Shown here: positions 13,901-21,596 of the stretch, in pieces | Position numbering within the stretch: the stretch's first letter is position 1 | How the letters are laid out: every line of letters begins with the position of its first letter | Origin: a virus | Direction: 5' to 3' (one strand) | IMG/VR virus record: IMGVR_UViG_3300025168_000753 | Span: 1-22,245 of that record | Length of the DNA stretch: 22,245 nt | Made by a program: the position numbers and the translations under genes | The notes under the pieces: model-generated | The model's database searches: none | Seen by the model: only the letters and a program-made list of their open reading frames with translations | What the model was told of the DNA's origin: nothing

Positions 13901-14943
13901 CCGATTTTTTTATCCAGTTGTTTAAGAGCGTTTAATCCATTCTCTCTTACGGTATCTGTTTTGTTAAACAAACTATTGTTTAAAGCGTCAATGGCTTCAT
14001 CGTTTAAAGTATTGTTGGTTGATCCTGATCTAGACAGGATTTTAAAACCTCTATGTATTTCATCAAAACTTTTAGCAAGCTGATTGTCTACTAAGTTAGC
14101 CTCAAAAAGCTGAGAAGCTTTTGCTTCTGCCACTGCTCGAGCAGGAGCCTCTCCTTGAAACGTCATGTATTTATTCCAAAGCTTTCTTATTTTACCAGGA
14201 CGAGTTAAGTCATCTGATTTTTGTAACCCACCTAATGGTGAGTTCATCTCTCTTAATCCTTTAAGAACATTCGATTGAGCTATATTTTTAGCAAGATCTG
14301 TTTTAGCCAATGCCGTCATTCCAACACCACCAACAGCACCAACACCTTTAAGTAATGGTGGTAACCCAAGGATCAAAGCCGCGCCTTCTCCTGCGACTTT
14401 CAAACGATTACCCAACTCTGCTGATACTTTTTCAATACCTTCGAGGTCTTCTGTGTCAGTTGGTTTTAAAGCATTGATATCGAAGAAGGTGCTTGCCATA
14501 GATTCTATGTCATGAGTAGCTACTGCAAAGTCAGCGGCAGTTACTGCTCCAGCCTGACCAAGTGTTCCAAGCCCTCGAGCTTTTGCCATCTTAGCTGCGA
14601 TACTCCCAGGTATTGCAAACTGAACCAGCATTTCTGAGAACTTTCCCATGCCGGTGTTTATTTCTGGCGTTATCTTGTCGTAAAATTTTCTGGTTCTATC
14701 AACCAACCCAGGATCGTCTAAAATAGATTCAAGGGGGGTGGCTGCTAAAGTAGCAAGTCCTTCAGTTGTTTTTATTAGACCAGCCGCTGGGCCTTTTAAA
14801 AAAAACTCACCTAAAGAATCCAACCCAGAAGTAGAGTCTTTTGACTTTCCCCCCATAGATCTTTTATTTAGAGAATTAAAAAACTCTTGAGGATCTCGAT
14901 CACCAATATCAACAACACGACCTGATGCTAAGGTAACCTGCAT
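10936..14943 (-). CDS. Large virion-type protein, 1335 aa, possibly internal/ejected
   Basis: This is the longest gene in the window. The product has hydrophobic Gly/Ala-rich stretches, at about residues 182-214 (GEGAALILGLPPLLKGVGAV) and 903-930 (RLVGLSTVTVGLNNGLYGVG), separated by long charged, helical regions. No enzyme motif such as a lysozyme or transglycosylase is clear to me. Size, position as the last large gene of a late structural block and amphipathic segments resemble the large internal virion proteins that podovirus-like phages inject with their DNA, or large polyvalent-type proteins. It starts 3 nt after the preceding gene's stop; AAGGA lies 12 nt before the ATG, farther than usual. 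A tail or tape-measure role remains possible. Confidence 0.65.
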   Translation of the reverse strand: MQVTLASGRVVDIGDRDPQEFFNSLNKRSMGGKSKDSTSGLDSLGEFFLKGPAAGLIKTTEGLATLAATPLESILDDPGLVDRTRKFYDKITPEINTGMGKFSEMLVQFAIPGSIAAKMAKARGLGTLGQAGAVTAADFAVATHDIESMASTFFDINALKPTDTEDLEGIEKVSAELGNRLKVAGEGAALILGLPPLLKGVGAVGGVGMTALAKTDLAKNIAQSNVLKGLREMNSPLGGLQKSDDLTRPGKIRKLWNKYMTFQGEAPARAVAEAKASQLFEANLVDNQLAKSFDEIHRGFKILSRSGSTNNTLNDEAIDALNNSLFNKTDTVRENGLNALKQLDKKIGSLYKVYDTKRVSLFDAATNIKKQIKEQSMTLTDETKLKLIGDDEFYKNLRETINGQMEYYGTRTYRSLRDPDYIPTLEKTQAAKDELKTLLLNEGRTVGSELTSEINVTLKNMLSRKNFNSQGMETRMQFDEDVLYAAAQGPLKGKKLDNLPAIREFLGEYTGDSLVRSKKKDGTYYTTNRPLDERKEGLLTKVQETIEGQSKIITKGRYFKRIDDFNNALPANSKFLKNADEIGDDLSDWAQIGSDSKGDKLKYGGLNGKWARAEHVRAFQDIPGIFDSLAQNKFYATLLGVKGISQMAKTVYSPITQIRNATTASFFALANGNFGKRENLIDSARLVFNNSFDKYRLSEKSGITGPSSGLNKIELDKEFNDFIELGIVDSGARKGEWEDLIKDAGNSYIGNSKGLSKKIIDLASSRKSTFANKLYQGSDDMWKIYSYKMEKGRLEGVLKADPNAKIPATDVRNITDFGLDVDVRQLDDEAKELFLKRESAAIVKDTVPNYSRVPLLVQNIRRIPVVGNFIAFPAEILRTGSNILGRAVKELSSESAAVRSIGMRRLVGLSTVTVGLNNGLYGVGLALTGVDNEQVNAYKRSFAAPWDRNSVLIPVGSDKDGNITELYNFSYTNPYDYLKRPTTALWNAVNNGITSEQELTEIILNALTDASGEFFTPFFGEAMVAEKTLDIVRNRTQFDRPIVNEADPFNLKFAKRFSHIAESLTPGVSPGEFSASTDSVLSGSGIPLLEYIDFNFKDFPKSVGLAVGMDPNTMRNRRGERLNTAGTFAESLSGLKVLKPQLENTLYYRGVEASDNVRQAARIFNSVARNRNVKSAEDITKAYVVSNEQRFKSLRDLSMAIEDARSLGLSENEISAPLKRAKTPKYKEVMNGRFVPFFPSKETILQAQKETDTKAANPIDMRMITREATMSFGERLPVSSPATQTGILFDQDEKFSSLFGAPKLTSQPGISSLFKKNQSNDALRQVELNKLMGIV

Positions 14944-14946
14944 AAT

Positions 14947-16848
14947 TTAAATTATTCCTTGCCTCTCCATTTCTTCTGCTGATTGAGAAATTAAATCGTA
15001 TTGACTTATCTTGCCTAATTCTTCCTCATCTGGATCAATAAATATTGTATCTTCAAAAGGACTGATTCCAGGATTACTTTCTATAAATAAAGATAACTGA
15101 TTGTTTTTCCAGTCTTGTTTGCTTTTTCCTAATGCCATTTTAGATAATTCTGCTTCAGTAAGATTTGGGTATGCTTCAGCAAGAGCTTCTTTAGTTAATT
15201 CAAACTCACTCTTGCTTGCTTCGATTGTATCCATCTCGTTGTAGTAAGCATTAACGGCTTCACTCAAACTATTAAATGGAACATATCCTTCTCGAGGAGA
15301 ACTCATTGCTCTAAAGGCTGACAGCATAGCTCTTCTATAGGTTGGATCTTCTTTGATTCTATCCATTGAGTTAACGATCGTGTCACGGAATTCCCCAGGG
15401 AGATCACCAAGATTAGTAAGGATATCTCTCCACTGTCTAGGCTCATCAACCTGTTCAGTAACAGTCATCTTTTCCTCTACGACTTCTTCTGCTGGCGCTT
15501 CTTCATCATCACTTAGAAGCGCATAACCCAAACCAGCTAATGAACCAGCACCAACAATTGTCCCCCCAGCAGTCTTCCATTTATTTCTTCCTATTTTTGC
15601 CAGCATTCCTGGCTTTAACTCTGGCTCTACAGGAGAAAGCACCTCTTCATCTTTTACTTTCTTAGCCTCTGCTTTCTTTGCTTTGGCTTCTGCTTTCTCT
15701 TTAGTCTTCTTGAGTTTGGCCGCTGCTTCTCTTTGTTTTTTTGTCGCCTTGCTTGATATGCCTAGTGTTTCAGCAGTTAGCTTAGGTATCGTTTTAGTTT
15801 GAGCATCACCAGTTACCCCTTTAAGAACAGACTTGAATCGATCAGAGTTTTCTCCAAACTGATCAGCAACTTTCTTTAACATGTTGCCAATTTCAGGACC
15901 GTACTTGGCTGTAATCTTTGCAATACCACCTACAGCAAAGCGTTGAGGTGTAGCTAGCCCACCATTGGCCGCAAGCCAACGCTCATCATCACCAAGCTCT
16001 CTAATTCCTCTTAGTATTTTTTTGCCTGGGAACCATCTAGTATCTCGAGACAGCCTGTCTTTTCTTTTTCGTTTGCTAGGGACTAATGATTCAATGCCTT
16101 CATAAACGGTTTCCTCTGTAGGTGATGGAGGAGGAAGCATTTCAGCAATTAAATCTTCATCAGATTTCATTAGGACTTCAGGATCTATAGGAGGAACGTA
16201 GTCTTCATAAACTTCTGGCAAACTTGCAATGCCGCCCTCTTCCTCCAAAACCAATTCCGCCTCGTCTTCATCATAGAATGGATTGATATCTTCAAAAATA
16301 AAGTCTGAGGCATCATCCCATGTTCTTTTTTCATCTGCCAAACCAAATACTGGATCGTTAGTAACGACAGCAGGGATTCTTGCTAAGTCAATTTTAGATT
16401 GATTTTTTAATAAACTTTTAAGATTTTGACCGCCTTCAGCAGTTTTAGACAATACTGGAACCACTGTTGATACAGCCTTGTCTACCATGTCATAAACTTT
16501 TTTACCTTTATATCCCATCCTTGCAAGCTGTGCCACAAGAGCACCTGGAGCACCTATGCCACTTGCCATTAGTCCAGCGGTTGCAGTGGCTAATGCCACA
16601 TCAATAGGATCTTCAGGGTCTACAAGTAAAGCGTCTGTAATATCCCTCAAGGTTATCCCTGATCCCTCCTCAGTTCTTGAAGCAGTGAAAAACCCATCAG
16701 GGAACGGATTGTATTCTTCAGCAGTATCAGAAAACCAATCCATTAACCCACCTTCCTCCATATTAATTGGAGCCACACCAGCCATCATCCCACTACCATT
16801 TCTTGTCTGAGGTGTTTGAAACATCGGTCGATTCATGTATTCATTCAT
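14947..16848 (-). CDS. Structural-type protein with GGIA/GGLA motifs, 633 aa
   Basis: I start at the ATG at 16848, with AGAG 7 nt upstream, rather than at a TTG two codons earlier. The protein has an N-terminal EEGGLMDWF near residue 33, a hydrophobic Ala/Gly stretch (about 85-110), an acidic region with EEEGGIASLP near 205, ANGGLATPQRFAVGGIAKI near 295-312, a Lys/Ala-rich coiled coil (about 370-402) and a hydrophobic segment (AGGTIVGAGSLAGLGYALL, about 427-446). The last 180 residues are helical and acidic. I recognise no enzyme. It sits between two other large virion-type proteins, so a virion or internal protein is likely. Similar GG motifs occur in the 623-residue protein of the same operon. 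Confidence 0.65.
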   Translation of the reverse strand: MNEYMNRPMFQTPQTRNGSGMMAGVAPINMEEGGLMDWFSDTAEEYNPFPDGFFTASRTEEGSGITLRDITDALLVDPEDPIDVALATATAGLMASGIGAPGALVAQLARMGYKGKKVYDMVDKAVSTVVPVLSKTAEGGQNLKSLLKNQSKIDLARIPAVVTNDPVFGLADEKRTWDDASDFIFEDINPFYDEDEAELVLEEEGGIASLPEVYEDYVPPIDPEVLMKSDEDLIAEMLPPPSPTEETVYEGIESLVPSKRKRKDRLSRDTRWFPGKKILRGIRELGDDERWLAANGGLATPQRFAVGGIAKITAKYGPEIGNMLKKVADQFGENSDRFKSVLKGVTGDAQTKTIPKLTAETLGISSKATKKQREAAAKLKKTKEKAEAKAKKAEAKKVKDEEVLSPVEPELKPGMLAKIGRNKWKTAGGTIVGAGSLAGLGYALLSDDEEAPAEEVVEEKMTVTEQVDEPRQWRDILTNLGDLPGEFRDTIVNSMDRIKEDPTYRRAMLSAFRAMSSPREGYVPFNSLSEAVNAYYNEMDTIEASKSEFELTKEALAEAYPNLTEAELSKMALGKSKQDWKNNQLSLFIESNPGISPFEDTIFIDPDEEELGKISQYDLISQSAEEMERQGII

Positions 16849-16850
16849 AA

Positions 16851-18248
16851 TCAATCTCTAAACAAAGCCATAAACTCACCAATACCACCAAGCCCTTTCA
16901 TAAAGCTAGATGGGTCTTGATAAAAACCTTTGGACCCTTGCTGACTTCCATAACCTTGCTGAATAGTTGCACCATATGGCGCGATACCGCCCAGCAAATC
17001 CTGTCCTCTTTTTAATCTCATGTAAGGTTCATCTGCCATTTGTTTAGCGGCAGTGTATTGAGAATCAAATCCTTTTTGCTGTATGCCTCTACCTATAGAT
17101 CCAAGGTTGCCTAAAGTTCCTATCTGATTACTCAACATATCAAACCCTTGCTGACCCAAACCAGAAATACCACCAGCACCTGCTCTTTGGTTAGCCGTTC
17201 CTGTTTGATAAGCATTTAACGCTTGATTAAATGCATCCGAAGAAAGCCCACCCATCCCAGACGCAGCTTGTTGTCTTCTGCGTTGTGCGTCTTCAAACGC
17301 GCTTTGAGCAATCTGTCGGCCTTGCACTCCTTGACTACCGTACAACTGACCGCCTTGCAAAGACCTTCCTCTTGCATCCTCAAAAGCGGATTGTCTGATT
17401 TGTTGGCCTTGTCTTCCATATTGGCCCATACCTTGAGCCGCTCTAGCTCTAGCGTCTTGCTGTCTGCCAAACTCACCCATAGCAGATTGCTGTGCTTGTT
17501 GATAACCTTGAGATCTAATGCCGCCTACCGCGTCCATCAATCCCCTGTTTAACGATCTATCGGACTCGCCTTGTTGTAATCTAGACCTTGACCCACCAAA
17601 AGCACCGGATCCAATTTCAGCACCTCTTCTCCCTATATCTGACTTGGCCCCGCTCTCTCTAATATCCCTCATGGTTTGTTGAACCACAGAATCTTCATAA
17701 GGATTCATGTAGTTTTGAGTTGATTGCGGGTTAAATCCTTGAGTGCTCTGACCGTACATACCTCTTATTGATGGATCATCAAAGCCACCACCAAACTGTC
17801 CTTGACCGCCACCTATATATGAAGAAGCTCTAGGATCTACATACCCTCGACCGCCGCCAAATCCAACATCTGCCTGTCCATAACTTCCGCCATAAAGATT
17901 TCTTGCGCCTTGATCCATATAGGGTCTGGCTTCGTTAGGATTAAATTGTCGAGAACCTTGGCGATACATTCTTTGAGCTTCATTTAACTGGCCACCAAAA
18001 CCACCTAATCCACCCGCTAAATTTCTTGCTTGAATCTCTTGAGGAGAAAGACCAGCAATTTGCTGCATAGGAATAGGGATAGGCTGAGACATCATGCCGC
18101 CCTGAGTAGGGCTTCCAAAATAAGAGGTGCCTAAGTTTCGGGCAATCGCTTCTATCCACGGAGCCCTTGTTGTTTGGTCAAACTTGGGTAAAGGTACTGC
18201 GCTGCCACTGGTGTCTACAGTTACTGTTTCTGTATCAAGCGCTCCCAT
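16851..18248 (-). CDS. Gly/Gln-rich virion-type protein, 465 aa
   Basis: The product is very rich in Gly, Gln, Ser and Arg. Residues 75-175 are low in complexity with regularly spaced Tyr and GGG runs. A more ordered part follows: YMNPYEDSVVQQTMRDI (180-196) and SGAFGGSRSRLQQGE (214-228), a pattern I recall from structural proteins of marine phages. Residues 253-325 contain repeats built on QSAFEDA (285-291, 314-320, and a degenerate QSAMGEF at 254-260), spaced about 30 residues. Its start overlaps the stop of the 623-residue gene as TAATG with GGGAG 7 nt upstream. It is probably a tail-tip, adaptor or internal virion component; the exact role is unknown. Confidence 0.7.
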   Translation of the reverse strand: MGALDTETVTVDTSGSAVPLPKFDQTTRAPWIEAIARNLGTSYFGSPTQGGMMSQPIPIPMQQIAGLSPQEIQARNLAGGLGGFGGQLNEAQRMYRQGSRQFNPNEARPYMDQGARNLYGGSYGQADVGFGGGRGYVDPRASSYIGGGQGQFGGGFDDPSIRGMYGQSTQGFNPQSTQNYMNPYEDSVVQQTMRDIRESGAKSDIGRRGAEIGSGAFGGSRSRLQQGESDRSLNRGLMDAVGGIRSQGYQQAQQSAMGEFGRQQDARARAAQGMGQYGRQGQQIRQSAFEDARGRSLQGGQLYGSQGVQGRQIAQSAFEDAQRRRQQAASGMGGLSSDAFNQALNAYQTGTANQRAGAGGISGLGQQGFDMLSNQIGTLGNLGSIGRGIQQKGFDSQYTAAKQMADEPYMRLKRGQDLLGGIAPYGATIQQGYGSQQGSKGFYQDPSSFMKGLGGIGEFMALFRD

Positions 18249-20119
18249 TACACGGCTCCCGAGGCATTCATGCCTTTCCTTTGAAGTTTATACATCTCTC
18301 TTGCTCCTAACCGCCTCTGCTCTTCTTTGTTGTTTTTTGGCGCACCAGCCATCTGGCCAATACCCCTTAACGCTGCTGCATTAGTAACGAATTCTCCATC
18401 GCTTAACATGGCGGGAATGTCATCAGATCTTTCAGTGCCTGGCCCAGATATCTGCCCATTCATTCTCGGATACCCGCCATTAGAAAGATACATCAATCCG
18501 CCATTAGCCATGTTTTCTTTGTTGGCTTTGTCTTTTAAAAATGCAGCATATTCTGGAACAGTCATTCCTCTTTTTGTTGCTTCTTGAAGCGCCAATAAAA
18601 ATGGATCTTGTGCTTTGTCAACAGCACCACCAATAAGGTCAAAAACCATAGAGTTAAATGCTGGACTTAGCCCACCAAATCTTTTTGAACCACTTGGGGA
18701 TTTACCTCCAGCAAAAGGATCTTGGCTTCTTCCACCCATAAGACCTGTATTCAATCCGCTTGGGTCATCTCTGAAAGAATCTAATCGATCAAATCCTTGC
18801 TCTCTAATTTTATTTGTTCTTTCTATTTCTTCTAAAATCATACGATCAATTTGTGCGCCAACATTTTTAGAAAATTCTTCTTTTTGAAGAGCATATTTTT
18901 TATCATCTTCATCACCTCTAAATGTGAATGTTTCTTTCGATTCAGGATTCTCTGCACCACGCCAACTGTTGTCTTTAAGCATTTCATCACTAACTTCTTT
19001 TTTATTTATAGACATCTTGTCTCTTAATGCATCTATTCCTTGGCCAGGAAGACCTAATATTTTTTGTACTATGTTATCGCCAGTTAACTTTCCAGTGTCT
19101 TCGTCATATTCTCTCATGAAAATATTAGGTCGGCCTTCTGCGGTCTTATCAGCCATCCTATTAAGTAAAGTTTTTAAACCGTGAGTTTTTTCCCCAGCCT
19201 CATTAGTCTTTCTCATGAGGTATCCAGGTCGGTTAGGAGCTACCGCATCTGCCGAATACTCTGTTAAATTCTTTATCATAGAAGGAATACTAGAAGATCC
19301 TTCTCCAAATTTTGGATTTAAAAACTCGCCAGCCTTACCCATGAAATCACTAATAGGTTTAACTATAGCATCGCCAATTACTGGAATTTTTTTACCTAAA
19401 GCAACTAGCGCACCAATGCCACCCCCCACGGCTTTTGAAATCATGTCGTTTAATCCAGGCACTGCGCTAAACGGAGTTAACGCAGTAATAATATTACCTA
19501 CAAGATTTGGACCTTGTGGGTTATCAAACATTCTATCTCTAACATTAAAATCTTTATACGCTGGGTCCATAGGCTGACCGCGCATATTCACATCAGGGTT
19601 TCTTATGTTTTCCCAAAGTTTCCCAATACCACCATCGGCTTTGCCATCTTGAGAATATCGAGAGGATCCAGATGAATCACTATCTCCTTTAAACTCACGA
19701 TCTGTTAAAACATTACCAAACATATCAAAAAGTTCTTGCCTGGTATAATTGATTGGCATCCCATCAATAATTGGAATTCTAGGATAATTAGGTATTTCTT
19801 CTTCAGTAGGGGTGTCTGTGGTTATTACTCCCGCATCACCAGGAATATTTGGAATATCTGGGGATCCAATGCCACCCGGAGTTGCAAAAAATCTTGGGTC
19901 GTAATTAGCGTATGGCTGACCAGCCAGCAAAGAGTATCCCGTTCCTTTAGATCCACCAGGCATATTGTAGTCTACAGGAGGCCCATCAATGCCATAACCT
20001 TGGGCCGCAAGCATCTTGTCATATTCACTCATGCCTGGAGTAAACGCACTCAAAGCATCTAAAACCTTTTGTTCACTTGCTTTTTCTATTGCACTTTTAT
20101 CGTCTTCTGTATCTGCCAT
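18248..20119 (-). CDS. Structural-type protein with C-terminal GPGTxRSDDIPAML motif, 623 aa
   Basis: The 623-residue protein has a Pro/Gly-rich N-terminal quarter, a middle with a hydrophobic segment (KAVGGGIGALVALGKKIPVIG, split here as KAVGGGIGAL and VALGKKIPVIG), a charged helical part and a C-terminal module. That module has MANGGLMYLSNGGY (from residue 537), then GPGTERSDDIPAMLSDGEF (from 559). The GxGTxxSDxIPAMLSxGEFV pattern is familiar from tail and structural proteins of many phages. The ATG at 20119 lacks a good ribosome site but overlaps the stop of a 13-codon frame as TAATG. It opens the block of four large late proteins after the spanins. A virion role is likely; the position within the particle is not shown. 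Confidence 0.7.
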   Translation of the reverse strand: MADTEDDKSAIEKASEQKVLDALSAFTPGMSEYDKMLAAQGYGIDGPPVDYNMPGGSKGTGYSLLAGQPYANYDPRFFATPGGIGSPDIPNIPGDAGVITTDTPTEEEIPNYPRIPIIDGMPINYTRQELFDMFGNVLTDREFKGDSDSSGSSRYSQDGKADGGIGKLWENIRNPDVNMRGQPMDPAYKDFNVRDRMFDNPQGPNLVGNIITALTPFSAVPGLNDMISKAVGGGIGALVALGKKIPVIGDAIVKPISDFMGKAGEFLNPKFGEGSSSIPSMIKNLTEYSADAVAPNRPGYLMRKTNEAGEKTHGLKTLLNRMADKTAEGRPNIFMREYDEDTGKLTGDNIVQKILGLPGQGIDALRDKMSINKKEVSDEMLKDNSWRGAENPESKETFTFRGDEDDKKYALQKEEFSKNVGAQIDRMILEEIERTNKIREQGFDRLDSFRDDPSGLNTGLMGGRSQDPFAGGKSPSGSKRFGGLSPAFNSMVFDLIGGAVDKAQDPFLLALQEATKRGMTVPEYAAFLKDKANKENMANGGLMYLSNGGYPRMNGQISGPGTERSDDIPAMLSDGEFVTNAAALRGIGQMAGAPKNNKEEQRRLGAREMYKLQRKGMNASGAV

Positions 20120-20160
20120 TACAGTCTTAGCTCAACAAAAATAAAATCATCTAATAGCAT
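20119..20160 (-). other. Possible 13-residue coupling ORF before the 623-aa gene
   Basis: An ATG at 20160 with AGAGGA 8 nt upstream opens a 13-codon frame (MLLDDFIFVELRL) whose TAA overlaps the next start as TAATG. The large gene downstream has no good ribosome site of its own. This may be a mini-cistron that delivers ribosomes to it, or chance. Confidence 0.3.
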
Positions 20161-20164
20161 ACCA

Positions 20165-20575
20165 TTATTCCTCTTCTGTAGTCTTATCGGATTTCTTGTA
20201 ATAATCTACTATTGATAAGATTTGGCGTAAATATCTTTTAATATCTGCCATGTTATTGCTAAGATTTTCATACCCTTTTGTGGTCAAAGAATACCACACA
20301 TTAGTTGGCGCGTTCCCTTGCTCAAGGTCGGCAAGATACTCCTCCATTAGCTGTGGGTTAAGCACGGTCCACTGAACTGGGTATCCTTCTATCGCGCTAG
20401 GTAATGGCGGGTGGTAAACAGGGGCTCTCTTTGCAATAGTTATCACCTCTATTGGCTTAACCACTGGGATGTCTTTACCGCCACCAAAAACAGCACAACC
20501 GCTAACCAGAAGAAGTGAGAATAGGAGGGCCAACTTCATCAAATTGGTTTGGATTCGTAATGGTTTTAAGGTCAT
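20165..20575 (-). CDS. Rz1-like outer-membrane spanin lipoprotein
   Basis: The 136-residue product starts with a basic segment and a hydrophobic signal (MKLALLFSLLLVSGC) with a lipobox LVSGC, placing the lipidated cysteine at residue 27. The ATG at 20575 has GGGAG 9 nt upstream; the second ATG at 20539 would give a standard shorter signal but lacks a ribosome site. The mature part begins Pro-rich (APVYHPPLPSAIEGYP) and ends in a helical charged region. It starts 74 nt before the end of the i-spanin gene, in another frame, which is the usual overlapping two-component spanin layout. It would span from the outer membrane to its partner and disrupt the outer membrane at lysis, implying a Gram-negative host. 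It is longer than lambda Rz1. Confidence 0.8.
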   Translation of the reverse strand: MTLKPLRIQTNLMKLALLFSLLLVSGCAVFGGGKDIPVVKPIEVITIAKRAPVYHPPLPSAIEGYPVQWTVLNPQLMEEYLADLEQGNAPTNVWYSLTTKGYENLSNNMADIKRYLRQILSIVDYYKKSDKTTEEE

Positions 20576-20939
20576 TTAACACATCTCCCGTCCCACGGTT
20601 TATGATTTTCTCAATAAGTTTTGGCTTCCGAATAGATAGAACGTTTAAGTCGTGCCTAGCAAATGTTTTTTTGATGCGTATCACTTCGTTTTGTGCTGCC
20701 ATGTTTTCTTTTGACAGCCGTTCAATTTGTCCAACAACCAATTCATGGTTAGCCAAAGTTCGTTGAAGGTCTTCGTTTTGTGATTCAATAGTCCCTTCAA
20801 GGGTTTTTTGATTCTGAATTGACTGTTCTAGCTGGAGATAAAACGCCTTTGTCTCAGCTTCTTTTTTGTCGTGATACATCTTAAAGGCACCTAACGTAAG
20901 TGCTAAAGCTAACCCTAATCCTGCGCTAATCTGCCACAT
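20502..20939 (-). CDS. Rz-like inner-membrane spanin
   Basis: I choose the ATG at 20939, which overlaps the upstream TAA as TAATG and has AAGGA 9 nt upstream; an ATG two codons earlier has it only 3 nt away. The 145-residue product has an N-terminal anchor (ISAGLGLALALTLGAF, about 4-19) followed by a long charged coiled coil (about 24-95), the type II membrane topology of Rz i-spanins. The C-terminal part contains KPKLIEKIINRGTGDVLNDL. With the overlapping lipoprotein gene it forms a spanin pair acting in the final lysis step. Confidence 0.8.
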   Translation of the reverse strand: MWQISAGLGLALALTLGAFKMYHDKKEAETKAFYLQLEQSIQNQKTLEGTIESQNEDLQRTLANHELVVGQIERLSKENMAAQNEVIRIKKTFARHDLNVLSIRKPKLIEKIINRGTGDVLNDLKTITNPNQFDEVGPPILTSSG

Positions 20940-21235
20940 TACCATTTTTCCTTATTTGCCCAATAAGCCGCTGACATTTTTCCTTTAGCAATGTTTTTTC
21001 CATGACGGGCTTTGAAACTCTTACGACGGGCCTTCTGCTTAGCTGACTCTCCCGCCTTCGGCTTACCCGCAGTAGAGACACCCTGCTGTCCAAAACGTAT
21101 TAATTTTAAGGTGTGGCCGTCTTGGGCCAAAACCATGTGGGATTTAGTCTTATGGCTGGGGGTGCGCTTAGGCTTGTTCACCCCTGCAAGATTATGTTTC
21201 TTTAACAGATTATTTTTTCTAGTCTCATGAGCCAT
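20939..21235 (-). CDS. Basic protein, 98 aa
   Basis: About a quarter of the residues are Lys or Arg. A central strand-like part (SHMVLAQDGHTLKLIRFGQQG) is followed by a strongly basic segment (KARRKSFKARHGKNIAKGK) and a conserved-looking end, MSAAYWANKEKW. I recall similar proteins in uncultured marine phage genomes, always unannotated. The start overlaps the upstream TAA as TAATG and the stop overlaps the i-spanin start in the same way. The charge suggests binding to DNA, RNA or a phosphate-rich surface. There is no membrane segment, so it is not itself a lysis effector. Confidence 0.75.
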   Translation of the reverse strand: MAHETRKNNLLKKHNLAGVNKPKRTPSHKTKSHMVLAQDGHTLKLIRFGQQGVSTAGKPKAGESAKQKARRKSFKARHGKNIAKGKMSAAYWANKEKW

Positions 21236-21378
21236 TATTTTTTCTTTTTAGTTGTTTTTTTTGCATTAGAAAAAGCTTTAGCTGTAGGAGCCCCCTTTGA
21301 CCCTGGTTTCCGCATAGTTTCCTTTGAACCTTTTTGTATTCTTTTGCGCTTTGCATGAATGTTTGAATATAAACCCAT
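21235..21378 (-). CDS. Very basic small protein, 47 aa
   Basis: This frame fills the gap between the 68- and 98-residue genes. The ATG at 21378 has AGAG about 7 nt upstream, and the TAA overlaps the next start as TAATG. The 47-residue product has 16 Lys/Arg and one Glu. It begins MGLYSNIHAKRKRIQKGS, has the core KPGSKGAPTAKAF at 24-36 and ends in a poly-Lys run. The same core is one I remember from small proteins of marine phages. Nucleic-acid or capsid-surface binding is plausible, but nothing shows it. Confidence 0.7.
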   Translation of the reverse strand: MGLYSNIHAKRKRIQKGSKETMRKPGSKGAPTAKAFSNAKKTTKKKK

Positions 21379-21387
21379 AATAATTCT

Positions 21388-21594
21388 CTATGCTAATAAA
21401 CTAATTGTTTGAGTTGACCCAGTAACTTGGATCTCAACCTTCCCATTCTTTGAAATATAAAGCGTTGGGCTAACAGTCTTAATTAATTCTTTAACAGGTT
21501 CCCCTTCCGCTGCGCTCTGCATTCTTTCATATTTCTGAACGGCCACTTGTTTCCAAGTCGTTTGAGTTACGGGGGGTATCGAATGTGTTTCCAT
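21388..21594 (-). CDS. Hypothetical protein, 68 aa
   Basis: The ATG at 21594 has GGAG 7 nt upstream; a GTG two codons earlier forms a GTGA overlap with the preceding stop but has its ribosome site too close. The product has a helical N-terminal half (TTWKQVAVQKYERMQSAAEG) and a strand-rich C-terminal half (TLYISKNGKVEIQVTGS). No membrane segment or known family is seen. It lies 2 nt after the tail-anchored membrane protein gene in the late lysis-proximal group. Confidence 0.65.
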   Translation of the reverse strand: METHSIPPVTQTTWKQVAVQKYERMQSAAEGEPVKELIKTVSPTLYISKNGKVEIQVTGSTQTISLLA

Positions 21595-21596
21595 CC

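Noticed and set aside
17216-17552. Long frames on both strands inside the Gly/Gln-rich virion gene
   Set aside because: They are shadows caused by its biased codons; the main frame has a ribosome site, operon overlaps and family-like segments.
21298-21305. TGACCCTG near the basic 47-residue gene as another array copy
   Set aside because: It is a single imperfect copy inside a coding sequence (the Pro-Gly-Ser-Lys codons on the other strand), as expected by chance.
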